NCBI GenBank assembly: GCA_965153455.1
Contig: OZ234497.1
Coordinates: forward strand, 10,478,001 to 10,542,000
Direction of reading: 5' to 3'
DNA length: 64,000 bases
Source of the DNA: Sphagnum compactum
Lineage: Eukaryota > Bryophyta > Sphagnopsida > Sphagnales
The position numbers were made by a program, and so were the translations under genes. The notes under the pieces are model-generated. The model was given only the letters and a program-made list of their open reading frames with translations. It had not been told where the DNA came from and did not search any database. Of the stretch, positions 49,881 through 62,400 are shown piece by piece (the first letter of the stretch is position 1; each line of letters starts with the position of its first letter).

Positions 49881-50239
49881 ATTTGGGAATTCGTCCAATA
49901 ACATTACTAGAGTTCCTATTTTTTTCAAACTAACCAAGTTGAGTAGATGGGTCTTTTTGACTAAGGACATGTATTTTTTACTAGAGGCCAAGGGCTTGAA
50001 TGACAATGGGTATTTTTTTTCTAATCAATTTGACTAGAGTGACTAATTTGACAATTAGTCAAATCAAACATCTAGTCAAATTAGACTTAAAAATACCACT
50101 TAATCAAATTGGTTAGTGGTTTAGTCAAAGTGGCCAATGGCCTAGTCAAAAGGGCCAATTCCAAATTCTAATATTAGTTGGGTATTTTGGGACTACATTT
50201 AACATTTTGACTATATTTGACCAATTAAAAAAAGTTGGA

Positions 50240-51960
50240 AAATGTAAAAGTTAGATAATCATCACTACATGAATCATAACCAAATTAATTATGATTAAAC
50301 TAATTACATATATATGGTTTATTTAATTATGGTTACATTGATTATATTGAAATTAATTATGGTTCAACTACCTATGAAAAAATTAATTGAAATTAAAAAA
50401 TAACCATAATTAATCTAACCATGGTCAATTTAATCATGTCAATTAACCATAGTTTGTTTAATTGTATATGTTTTAACCATGGTTAGTTTAACCATATTTA
50501 TTTTAATATGGCTAGTTTAACCATAAATAATTTAACAATTATAACTAGTTTAACCATGATCAATTTAACAATAGTTGGTTTAGCCATGAAAATTAATTCA
50601 ACCATTACAAATTGGTCCATTGTTGGTTTTGCCATAATGAATTTAAGCATGGTTACTTTAAGCTTAATTAAATTAGTTATATTTATTATTAACATATTAT
50701 TATTTTACCCTAATAAATTTAACCATAATCAATTGACCCATAATTAGTTTAAAATTATTGTTAATTTAGCCATTGTTGGTTTTCCCATAATTATTTTAAA
50801 CACTTTTATTTTAGCCACAATTATTTCACTCATGTTTATTTTAGCCAAATTCAATTTACTCATGGTTAGTAATTTAACCACGGTTGGTTTTCCCATAATT
50901 ATTTGAACCATTTTTATTTGAACCATAATTATTTCATTAATGTTTATTTTAACCATAATTAAAATTTTCATGATTGGTTTTGCCAAAAATATTTATTCAT
51001 CAGTTAGTTTAGCCATATTAACTTTATTAGTGGTTAATTTAACCAAATTTATTTACTCATGGTTAACTTAACCATTTTTAATTTAACCATGGTTAATTTT
51101 GTCATGATTATTTCATTCATGTTTATTTTAGCCATAATTAACTTTTGCATAAATGGTTTTGCCATAAAATATTTATTCATTAGTTAGTTTAACCATATTA
51201 GTTTTATTAGTGGTTAGTTTAACCAATTTTATTTACTCATGGTTAGTTTAACCATTTCTAGTTTAGCCATGTTTAAAAATTATTTTAACCATTTTGATTT
51301 TAGCCATAATTATTTCATTCATGTTTATTTTAACCAAAATTCATTTTTGCATAATTGGTTTTGCCACAAAATATATATCCATTAGTTAGTTTAGCCATAT
51401 TAATTTTATTAATAATTAGTTTAGCCAAATTTATTTACTCATGGTTAGTTTAATCATTTTGATTTTAGCAATAATTATTTCATTCATCTTTATTTTAGCC
51501 ATAATTAATTTATACATAATTGGTTAGTCATAAAAGTTTATTCATTGGTTAGTTTAACCATATTAACTTTCATGGTTAGTTTAGCCATTTCTAGTTTAGC
51601 CACGGTTGGTTTAACCATGAATTATTTATTTTTTAGTTAGTTTAGCCATATTTGTTTTAATCTTTGTTAGTTCAATCATTTCTAATCTAGTCATAAAATA
51701 TTTATTCATTAGTTAGTTTGGCCATATTTACTTTACTTATGGTTAGTTTAGCCATATTTATTCATTAGTTAGCTTGGCCTTATTTACTTTATTCATGGTT
51801 AGTTTCACCATATTTATTTAGATATGGTTAATTGAACCATAATTAATTTACTCATTGTTATTTTTTCATAATTCAAAAAATATTGATTGGCTTAGCCATT
51901 ATTATTTTAATAATCATTAATTTTTCCATAATTAATTTTTCCTAGGTTAAATTAGCCACC
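50240..51960. repeat. Array of degenerate ATGGTTAGTTTAACCAT-type units
   Basis: Dozens of copies of a unit built on ATGGTTA-GTTTAACCAT or GTTTAGCCAT, itself an imperfect palindrome, spaced by AT-rich linkers. A larger period is visible: a cat-A/T-attggttttgcc landmark starts at 50969, 51148, 51350 and, more degenerate, 51515 (steps of 179, 202 and 165 bases). Open frames across the array are by-products of the repeat. Confidence 0.85.
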
Positions 51961-52938
51961 TATTTAACTTATGTAATTTAAGTATGTGACTAAATAATTC
52001 AAATACAATTAGCTTATATGTAGGTGTATTTATTTATACATACCCTACTTATATTCCACCTATTTACCTATATTTTAGCTTAAAGGTAACCTAGTTATAT
52101 AGCTTAAGGTAAGCCATTTATATACCTATGATAAATTGTTAGTTGGTTAATTAGTCATTTACCTAAAATACACTAATGAATGTGTAATTAAATAGTTAAA
52201 AATTAATTATTACAAATACATTGTTACAATATATAATGAATTACATCAAATTTGTAAGGATTAGTTATAATTTGGTTGTAATTATCAATCAACAATATAA
52301 CATTGTAACTATCTTGATATTATATAATTCAAGGATTTACAATGTGGTTATAATTATTAATTATAACTAAATAATTAGACATTAATTATCACTAATTTTT
52401 ATTTTAACTTAATTAACATACATATTTACCTACCTATTTACTTATTTACTAAATTCATGTATCGTACATTGTTATTTAGGGATAATGTTAGTGAACTAAA
52501 AGGCTCTAGTTTGTGTGGACATGAAAATGTTTCTCCTTCCCAAAAGTTTGTCCCATATTGTTTGTTATCTTTTCCAAATGATGAGCAATATAAATAAATG
52601 CACCATAAGCATCCTAAACATAAGAAATATTTTTAAAAAGAAGGCCACAAGTTGGGATGAGCCGATTGAAAAGGTTCAACTTTAAAGGCCAAATTCAAAA
52701 TGAAATAGGATTTTCCTATGTAGGTCATCTAGGTGTAGACTTAATTTAGATGGTGTACATTTAAACTTAGTAAAGGTCATAGCTTAGGTTGCCCTAGCTT
52801 ACTTTAGGCTTCTATACCTAATTGCTAGTATAGGCTCTTAAACCTAGACCTAAAAGTTTAGGTTATAGGTTCCTAGACAGAGGGACCTTAAGAGTAGGTA
52901 TCTAATTTTAAGTCTAACCTAGGTTATTTAAGTTCTAT

Positions 52939-53093
52939 CCACATGGCATAGCCGAGTGGCCAATGTTTAAATGCCACATGGCATAGCCTCTATGGCCAAT
53001 GTTTGAATGCCATGTGGCATAGCTTAGGTGGCCAATGTTTAGATGCCAAGTGGCTTAACTTGGGTGGCCATTGTTTAAATGCCACATGGCTTT
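52939..53093. repeat. 36-bp tandem repeat, about 4.3 copies
   Basis: Unit starts are at 52939, 52974, 53010, 53046 and 53082. Each begins CCACATGGCATA or a variant and contains TGGCCAATGTTTAAATG. The units are contiguous and diverged by a few bases. Confidence 0.85.
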
Positions 53094-53345
53094 GTCTAGT
53101 CAAAATGGTGTTTGACCAATCAAAAAATCACTTGATTATTATATCAGTAGTCAAAAGTACTAATCAAAATGAATAGTCAAAAATGCCAACTTAGGCTTGG
53201 TCGAAAAGTACATGGCCTAGTCACAATGGACAGGTTCAAAACAACTTGTCCAAAATGTTTGGGAGGTTTTTTTTACACCTATCCAAAATGGGTCTTTTTT
53301 TACCAAAATTTATAGTAAAATAAATTAGGAATTCTAGTAGTGTAA

Positions 53346-53700
53346 CCAAACATGGGTCCAATAGGTACATAACCAACAAATATATACCTCAAATGGGTTT
53401 TAACATTCAAAATATTATCCTTGTTGGACTAGTGAAGTTTGAATGTGGATCTAGGGTGGATCTAAAGTTTAATTATTTATAGACACAAAACAATTTATGT
53501 CCTATAAAAATGTAACTCAAGTTGAAATCTCCTATATACCACATGTTGCAATTCCAGCAACTGTAGGATTAAGGAAATCAACCCAATATTGACATTAAAC
53601 TTGCAATGATTTTAACATTTGAACCTCTTTTGTTTTTTGTTATAGCTTGCAACCCCCCATAAAACCAACAAACACCACCTATAAACCCCAAACATATACA
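53346..53700 (+). repeat. Diverged repeat copy B
   Basis: This flanks the right end of the CACTA-like element and shares its word order with the minus strand of 23400-23935. The part from 53575 also matches 49741-49880. The function and full length of this repeat are unknown. Confidence 0.45.
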
Positions 53701-55204
53701 GTTAAGCTAAAATAAAAAATAAATATGGCTAAATTAAGTTAGGCTAAAATAATTATGGCTAAACTAAATTAGGCTAAAAATTAACAATGGTTAAATTAAG
53801 TTAGGTTAAACTAATTAGGGATAAACTAAATTATGTTAAAATTAAATTAAATTAAACTAAACTAAACCATGGTTTAAATATGTTTGATTTATCATATTTG
53901 AAGTGCAAAAGAAAAGGAGTAATGAAAACTTAACAAGAAGAAAAATGAGGAAAATAAGCTTTCCAAGTTACGAAACGTTTTGTTTTGTTTTTTTTTCTTT
54001 GGACTGCTCCTACTTTCAAACCTCATAACTTTCTTATTTCTTATTCATTTTAAACGATTTAAAGTGTTATAGGAGCACCACCTGAAGTTCTACAAATCAC
54101 GTTGGAATTTTAATAGCAACAAAACAACATAAAAATAACTTTTTGGGTGTTTACAAACCAGCCTCTGTAGTGTTCAATAGTTTTTTTTTTTGAGTTTTTG
54201 ACCCCCTTTATTTTGGGGGACCATAACTTTTTCATTTCTAATCCATTTTCAACGATTCTTAGTGTGTTAGATGCGCCAAGAGGAGGGCTTCAAGTTTTGT
54301 GTGGACACTAGAAGCAACAAAGCCCTCCCCCAGCTGGTATACTCTAATACAATAGTTGCATCTAATGTGCAATTAGGTTGGTTCATGAGGTTTGCAAGGG
54401 AATGTTTTAACCCATATCCTTTGGCTTCCAATTCTATTTGGCTCAGTATATAACTAGGAGCAAAGCTATATAGTAGCCAAATACTAAGTACCATTGGGGA
54501 TGAGCGAATCATAAAAGCTTGACCTTTATGAAATGGTTAAACCTAAAAATAAAATCCATTTATTCTAAACCTACCTATATAGCCTAAACCTAGCCTACTT
54601 AATACATAAGTAAACTTACTTACCTAATAAGGTTTAATAATTACCTACCTACCTAGGCACCATGTGTCAACATCTTATTAGCGATAAATTGGACGACTTA
54701 GATTTCATAATTAATATTTAAAAATTAAAAAATAAGTGGCCTTAATTGCCACTTGTCACCATATAATTGGTGTTAAAAATGAACACATGTCAAATGGTCA
54801 ATGAACGTTCCATGGTGTGCCACGTGTCATCATCCTAATGGTAGAAACTTTAATGATTGAAATTAATCCAATGAATTTTTAATTTTGAAAACACAAAAAA
54901 ATAAAATAGTGACATGTGTCCACAAGTTAGTTGTCTAATTTTTAAACATGTGTCATATTTTGATTAGTTGCATTGTGGTTGCAAGGAGAGTTGCACATAA
55001 GGTGCAACTACATTTGGATTGGTATGTATGGATGAACATGTATATTAACACCGTACATACATGTTGCATACATAGTGTCACATGCAACTGAATATCATGT
55101 GCAACTTGTCTTAGGCAACTACACAAATTTGCAATTGCATGTGTCGCATGCAACTGAATTTTAGTTGCAAATGACAATTGCAAAACCAAAAATTTCTAGT
55201 AGTG
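53701..55204 (+). mobile_element. Second CACTA-like 3' end with GTTGCA-rich subterminal zone
   Basis: It ends at 55204 with AATTTCTAGTAGTG, the reverse complement of CACTACTAGAAATT. The last 250 bases carry many GTTGCA/TGCAAC words, and 54650-54960 holds repeated CA(C/T)GTGTCA words. 53700-53880 is a simple array of TTAGGCTAAA units, the inverse of the array at 23940-24170. The left terminus was not found: it may be lost, or lie to the left with the other CACTA-like element nested in it. Confidence 0.45.
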
Positions 55205-56990
55205 AGAAGGACCACATGCACCACTTGCACGACCATACCATTATGTAGTAAGGCAAGTCCCCTATTATCCCTACCATGAGTATCTTGATGAACCAATGGC
55301 CTACCCTCCAAGGCCATTATATAAGGTGCAAGAGGAATAATGCCAAGCTCTAGAAACTATCTCCCAACCCATAAGTGTGCGAATTGGAAGAACCCTATCA
55401 ACAACACAATTTTCTAAAGCTGATATGAAACAATTGCATTAGAACATTGTTTGCAAGCGTAATTGAGACAATGCCAAATTGGTCAAAAAGGAGTTTGTGG
55501 TAGTTCTTAAAGTAGAAGCAAAAAAAACGTTAATAACTATCAACATGGAAGGGATTATAATAATGGAACATGGAAAGGACTGTCAATGATCCCAAGTTGG
55601 AACCAATGGATTGTAGTTTTAAAGCAACATGCACTACGATTGTAATAAATAGTTAAACCCATAGACAATCAAGATATGGATAAGGTGCAACAAGTGAAGC
55701 ATGATGTGGACAAACAATTTACATACAGGGATCATGGGTTGAATTTGGACCACATGTAGATGATAGTTGGGAAAATCTTGAAAACAAGGTAGTGGGAGTG
55801 GTCCAAAATCTATAAAGCGAGTTCTGTGTTATTTCTCAAATGTTGCATTAACATGCAAACCCACTACTTGTGCATTACATGTTATTTTGCGTTTTTGTGG
55901 TATTGTGGCATGGAACTTACAGAGCTCATGGAATGTAGAGGACCATTTCCTTTTGTTTTTCCATCAATTTTGTAAGAACACCTCTACATTGTTGATAGGT
56001 CATCCAAAGCCTAAATAATGTGATGAAACAGATTGGGTGGCATTATGTGCTTACTAGAATACCCTAGAGTTTGTGGCAGCACAAGGGCACCTAAGGAGTG
56101 CATGAGTGCAAGTAAAAAACATGTCTAAGTCTCGTCGTGGTGGGCTAGTCCAACAACGGCTATGTTTGTAAGTGCCAAACTAAATTAATCTGCAACTAAA
56201 TTTTTGGCCATATGTGTTTATTCCAACTATTTGATATACTTCACCCAAGATTTTGAATGTAGTGAACTTGTTTGGATCTTAATCATGGCTATTATTTTTC
56301 ATAGGTGCATGTGATAAAGTGGCAACCATCATTAGATGCAAAGGAGAGATGCAAAGTGGGAGTGAATGTCCACAACAAACAAGTAATGCATATGTGGTAA
56401 ATTAATCAATCCCCCATCAAGCATGATGTTGTAAACCTACCCTACATCTGAACTATTTGGTGTGCTTGGTGTGAGTTTTTGAGTTTTGTATGGTGGTTTT
56501 GTTGCTTGGGATTTAACATGGTATGTAATTGTTGTTGTTGTTAAATAGACTCCATTTCTCACCTTCCATCTAATGCAAAAATGATTGTATACCATCTCCT
56601 CATGTTGTTGCATTCAACAATGGGCAGTGGGTTTGTGTTGTTGCTATAAGAAGATGTATAATCTCAATTGCATACTTCTAATTTCCTGGATGAATGATTT
56701 TGGCATTTTGATCATACCACAATGGTGAAAATACATGTCAACAACATGTGCTAGCTATTGCAAAAATCAAGGATCAAGGACACGAACACAAACTCCAAAT
56801 TAAAATGGGATTCTTGAAAGGAAAAATTAAACGTTGCTAGAGAAGGTTAGGAACAGGTTTCTACCTAGCAAGCTTCTAGACTACCTTTTGACATAGGTTG
56901 TCAATATGAAAACCTATTTAATCAATAAGGCTTCCTACTCAAGCAAATAGAAGTTTGATTCCAATTCATAAGCTTATAAGGTAGAAACCA
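55205..56990. other. Stretch with a short coding-like relic, otherwise nothing
   Basis: At about 55206-55340 the plus strand reads as a Y- and P-rich peptide (VRQVPYYPYHEYLDEPMAYP) before a TAA. It looks coding in style but I do not recognise it. The remainder is AT-rich with short frames only. Confidence 0.3.
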
Positions 56991-57185
56991 ATAATGGATC
57001 ATCCTAAGGTCTGGGGTTGTGAGGTATATCCAAATTTGAAAAAGAAAAACTATAGCAAGAATCTTGACACTATTTTTTTGTGGGGCACAACAAACAAAAC
57101 AAAGCCTGTAGGTTGCTCAACCCTAGATAAAAGTTCATTGAAATTAGCAAGGATGCTAAATTTAAGGAGTCCCAACTTGGAATAA
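56991..57185 (+). pseudogene. Possible copia integrase C-terminal fragment
   Basis: The plus strand reads PKVWGCEVYPNLKKKNYSK followed by L-D-T-I-F-L-W-G and, later, NLRSPNLE. Copia integrases have at this place H-L-R-V-F-G-C, a lysine-rich stretch, K-L-D, then F-L-G-Y. The resemblance is partial and only about 60 residues long, and is not continued on either side. Confidence 0.4.
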
Positions 57186-59416
57186 GGACAAACATAGATG
57201 TCCTTGTGCAACAGATGGTTCCTTAGATCAATCAATTTGCTTTTGGAGATTTAGAAGATAACTTAGACACTAAATTGCCAGAGATGTCCTTTGTTGGTCA
57301 ATCACAGGAACCTACCTTGATAGGTGACAACACAGTTGAAAAGGGTTTTAACAATGGAATTGATGGGGGATGTCAATCAATGACACCATTAGCGCAAGAA
57401 ATTTTTCCAATAGATGAGAGGAATATGACAAATGGCAAGATGATCTCGGATATAATGAGACTAAGACGTCTACTACTAGATAGGTACAATGATTTTATCA
57501 TGGTTGTAGAAGAACAATGAATGGAGACAGAATGTCAACAAGTCTTTCAACAAATGGAAAGACTGCCCACAAAGTAAATAGGAAAGACTCCCACTGCTGT
57601 ACAGAAGGATAGGAGTCTGTTAGTGTATCTTCAAAAAAAAATGCAACAAAAGAAAGTTTAGGAGATAGTGCTGGACAAGTTACCATTGTCATGCAGTCAG
57701 CTAGGTGATTGAAGGATTCAGCAGTTGATAAAACAAAAGAAGAATAGTTGATCCTCATTGTGAAAAAATATGAACTTGAAAGAACTCATGAGGGAAAAGA
57801 TAAGATAATGTAGAGAAAACTTATAGATTCAATTGGAGGGAGAGTGTAGAATAGTCAAACCTGATCTGTAAATTAGTTTCAAACTATGTCAGAACTACAT
57901 CATAACAAGAATTGGTTAGGATTGTGACCAGAAATTAGTTTCTACAGTTGTAGATAAATGCGATTCAAGTGCTGGATTAATAATTGCCTACTTAACTTTA
58001 ATAGTTTTTAGGTTCTGTTGATTACAACATAAACCTTTTAACTCTGGTGCTTTACTCACTGCCGATTCTTTGTATATCAATGAGAAACCTGACCCACTAA
58101 GTTCTACACTAATCACTCCAGTTCAGCTTGTTGACTTTGCAGAGTCCTGCATGAAGTCCAAGATGAATAGCCAAAGGTAAAGAAAATTGTATGATAGTAA
58201 ATTGTTCTGATGGAAGTAAGCAGCATATATACTTATGATGCAGAACCTAGGTCTTGTAATAGCACCTTCACCTTCTTATGATATTACTAAATAAAAGGGG
58301 AGGGCATCTTACATTTTCAGGTGGGCTCTTATGCTTTGTAAGAGCCTAGGGCCCACCGTTTTTCTTTCTATGTTGTTTAAATTCTTAATGTTAAATATGG
58401 AAAGAAAATTCTGACAGGCCAATGTAATGCCCTTGAATGGTTCAGGTGGGCGCCTTATTTTGGTACAGTCCCCATCTGTAGGCCTTGCCTTCAACTTAAA
58501 TGCTGGAGTCCTGGAGCAGCTTCATGCAATCTGCAGTGACACCTGTGAAAACCTTCCATGTTTAATACAACAATCAAGTTTTGGAAAGAATCTTACCAAG
58601 TAGATTATAGTTCATCTGATCTCTACTTGGAAGCTCCACACCCAAAACTAGGTCCAAAACAGCACATCTCCTTTCAGTTCCAATGTCTTAAACTTCAGCA
58701 CTCAGCACTCTGGGTTCTCGGACACTGAATCAAACAAAATACTTACCACTGCTTTTGCTCCTTCTGCTGCATTTCATTCAGCTAACAACTTCCAGGTTTC
58801 AAGTCGTAGACTCAATCCAGTTTTCATAAACTACAACTAACACAAAACCTTCAATTTTGAATGCACTTACAAGATGCTCATCTAAACCCGTCCCTGAAAT
58901 GATAGAAACAACTGCTGCTCATGACCCTGCAACCTAACAATTACCAAAAGACACCCACAAGACTTTGATGCCTGGAACATGCACAGCAATTCACTGAAGA
59001 GTTTGCATATCAGAATTGAGTACCCCATCACCTGGGTCCCTGATCACAACATACAAGCGGCGAGCCAAAGTAGCCACTCTCACAGACTCCTTTCCCAAAG
59101 AGAGACTCATCCCCTCCTTTCCTATGAGACATACTGATTCACCTTTGTTTACTGCAACCTCTTGTGTTCTATATTTTGAAGAAAAAGGCCAAGCTATAAA
59201 CACAGAATAATCCAGCACAGGGACACTAATGTCTGAATATAATGCAATTATACACAAGCTAACAAAAATTACAAAGGGTTCATACCCTGTCACAGTGACA
59301 TATTTAAGAGCTCTTCTGATCTAGGCACTAAATGCTCAACACTAATACAGATTCCCGAGTTTTGCACACATGGAACTGGGCATATTCAGCAGCCTTTTGT
59401 ATTGTGCAAAGAGGAA
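57186..59416. other. Intergenic stretch 3' of the MUN-domain gene
   Basis: One small open frame at 57275-57520 shows no family resemblance. 58040-58067 is the inverted match to 556-583. The right end next to 59417 should contain the 3' untranslated region of the MUN-domain gene. Confidence 0.4.
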
Positions 59417-62400
59417 CTACTCACACTTGGGGAGATGATAATTCTTCTTCAGAAACTTTGATGCCGTGTCATCACAACGATAACAAAGCACTCGCAACAA
59501 TGTGTTGGCATCTGAAACACTCCAATTAGCAGTGGTAGGTGGAAGCGAAGGTTTGACGGCTGCCTTAGCGCTTCCATTTACTGCAGAGAATCTTTGGATC
59601 AGCTCATTGGTAGTAAGAGAAAACAAAGACAGGACTTGTGTCAAAGTGGCCGCTGCCCTATCCACCATATCCCCAGGCAAACCATCACCATCAGCCTTGA
59701 AAAGGTCCTTCATGCATTCCAAATCTTCACTCAGCATATGTGCATCACTTAGAGTAAACATCCGAGAAGTACCTCCAGCCAATAGGACTAGCAGATATCC
59801 ATCAAAACAAGCCTGCATCAAAGCCCCAACTACACGGTTCCTCAAGCCTTTTGCTGCACTATCAGCAATAACTCCCAATTGAGCATCCAGCTTTTCAAGC
59901 ACTGGTCCAATTCTTGCATTTGTAACACCTCTGATGTAAAGCCCATCCCAAAGTACATCCCTCAAATCCCCAAAAACAACTCTATATGCAGCAACATCCA
60001 TCAGCTGTTCAATTCCTGCCTTTGCAGTCTCCCGGGTTCTAGAGAATTTAGCATCAACTGCTGAAACACTGTTGTAGGAGTGGCGAAGGGTGACCTTTGT
60101 CTTTGAGGTTTTTGAACGGATGGTTGGGTCTTTTTGCCAACCAAGATGGGCCTTTTTCTCAGTAAACTCAATTTCTGTGATGATGTGTTGAAGAGTGTTA
60201 ATACGAACACACATGTGAGGTACAGTAAATGCTTCCAAATTTGTAAGGGGTGCCTTACGGTTATGGCTTCTTGGTCTCGGACCATCCTTAGCCTCCCCAA
60301 CCTTTTTGCCCTTACCAAACCATGACTTCTTGGTTTTGCACCGTGTGAGAGGAGGTATCGGTGGAACAAGCACATTTTTGGTTCCTGCAAAAGACAGAAT
60401 GAAGAAACAAAGTCATCATGACTGTGATATATACAACCAAGTTGCTCATTGGTCAATTTCACACTTGACTAACAAGGTAGCTTTTGAATAGCACTTTTGC
60501 TGTACAATTGCATAGTTTTTCACATTTCCACGAAGAGCTTCTGCTCATGTATGCAGCAACTTCTCTTGTCATGATGTCAAGATGTCTATAATTCTCAAGA
60601 CAATTCTCAATGACTAAATCTTCTATTCAGCAGCAACAAAAGCATATTGAAATATGAAAAAGAGATATGTGTTTCAAAATTCCAAGAAGCATTGACATAA
60701 GGTGCAAAAAATATAGCCTTGTAACTGGAACTCCAAGCAGATCCCAGGATCTTTTGGTACAGAGGAAAGGCTGTCTATGGCCTCAGGCACATGTTAAGAT
60801 AACTTTTTGCAATGATAACTCTGATAAGCACTGTCCCATTATTCCAGATCTAAGGCAGTAATGCAGTATACCCACCACAGGGAGCAATAATTTGGCTGGC
60901 ATAGCTCTGAAGTGCCTCATCCAAACCAGTCACCAAATCTTGGAGTACTTCTGGGAACTGGGACACAGGCAGCGCAAAGAATGCATCTAGTGTCTCATCT
61001 GCAATGCGAAGCACCTCCACTGCTGACGGAGCATAGTGCTCTCTTAGAGCATCAGGCTCCCATTGCTGCAAACCCACCAATTTCTCTTAGGAAAACCCTG
61101 AAACAGAATCAAAGACACTGGGACAAATGACCTTCTGACTTGGTCAATCTTCTTGTTAAAACTGCAAGCAGCATGCAGCAAGAGTTAGATAGATGTGGAA
61201 TAATATGTTTTGTGAACTAACACGTGACTTCAACCTATTATGCATGCTGATATTCTCTTTCCACGTTGACATTTCTGGCTGCTTGTGATATGGTTATGGG
61301 TAGATAGAGAAACTCTCCACAATATGCAATCAGTATAGCATCTTCTCACTGCCAAAGATGGTTATGAGTGGAAGATATAGAAACACTCTATGACATCTTG
61401 TTTGAACCCTCCAATTTTGTTGAAAGTTGAAATATCATTAAACCTTTGCAGCAATTGTACACCACATCTGATATCATTTTCTGAGTGTTACATGATACTG
61501 AAACCCTGTCAATGCACAATCATTTTGTAGAAGCTTACAATACAAATATCCTGCTGGTATCAGCACCGTATGACAGCTGGAGAGAAAGTGTCCAAGGAGA
61601 GAGATAGAGTTACCTCTTGCTCAATATTACGATCAACCCAGTCTCCCAGCTTCTCCAGCCTCCCCTCAACCCATTTCTTTGCTAGATCCCCTACAATTTT
61701 GTCAACTTCAAAGGGAGGCATCTCTCTAATTAATGCCTTTCCTCCATCTTCAGCATCTGCACCCTCTTCCACAGCAATCTGTACCAGGAATTTCTCCAGT
61801 TCATCTGCTGCCTCAAGAACTTGCTTTGCATCAGGTGTCAGGCCATTCAGTCTTGACAAATACTGCTTGATTTCTCTCCTGTAGCAAGCATGGAGGGTGA
61901 CTGCAGCTATACCACCTGCGCATGGGTGCCATTTCTTCAACACAGGGCTAAACTTCTCTACTTCCTTTGTGGCAAGTGTTGATGAGTCATTTGCTAGCAT
62001 TGCAAGAGCTGGAATAGGCTCTCCCTCCCTCTGGACTGCCTTCCTCCGTGTGTCCACACTCTCCATCATCTGTAGATATACATACAAGGATTATGGAACT
62101 CATTATGACATCAATTTGCAAAGGAACTGCTGTTCCCATCAACTTAAGTGTTATGGATGACTCGCAGACTGAAAAGTAGTTATCAGACTTAGTCAGATAA
62201 TGGCACAGTCTGAACCCAGCAGTCCCTAGTGGGAAGTTGTGCCTTTTCTAATCAAGCAATTTAGGGTCACTTTGATTGTGCACCTCTACATGTATGAATT
62301 CCCAATCTCATCTACCTCCGTATTGCATAATTACATCAAGTCACTGCTGTGACCAAGATTGTGTGTGATTCATATAAGCCATTGAGAGCACACTTCATTG

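Larger units (their letters stand above)
49902..53342 (+). mobile_element. Non-autonomous CACTA-like DNA transposon
   Basis: The left end is CATTACTAGAGTTCCTAT. The right end, reverse-complemented, is CACTACTAGAATTCCTAAT, about 15 of the first 17 bases matching. The flanking triplet is TAA on both sides (49899-49901 and 53343-53345); CACTA elements make 3-bp duplications. Both subterminal zones are rich in GACTAG/TAGTCAAA words. Inside are a 1.7-kb array of palindromic units (50240-51960), a TACCTA-rich zone (about 52010-52140) and four to five tandem 36-bp units (52939-53093). There is no transposase, so it would depend on a partner element. CACTA membership is inferred from the ends and duplication; the array contents are unlike any named family I know. 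Confidence 0.72.

Noticed and set aside
50498-50986. Frames rich in I, M, V and K on both strands across the ATGGTTA array
   Set aside because: These are by-products of the degenerate tandem repeat; there is no family resemblance and no start or stop context.
52939-53093. CRISPR-like array
   Set aside because: The 36-bp units are contiguous with no unique spacers, and this is a plant nuclear sequence.
57275-57520. 81-codon plus-strand frame
   Set aside because: It starts with ATG but has no recognisable motif and no conserved neighbour; I cannot support it as a gene.
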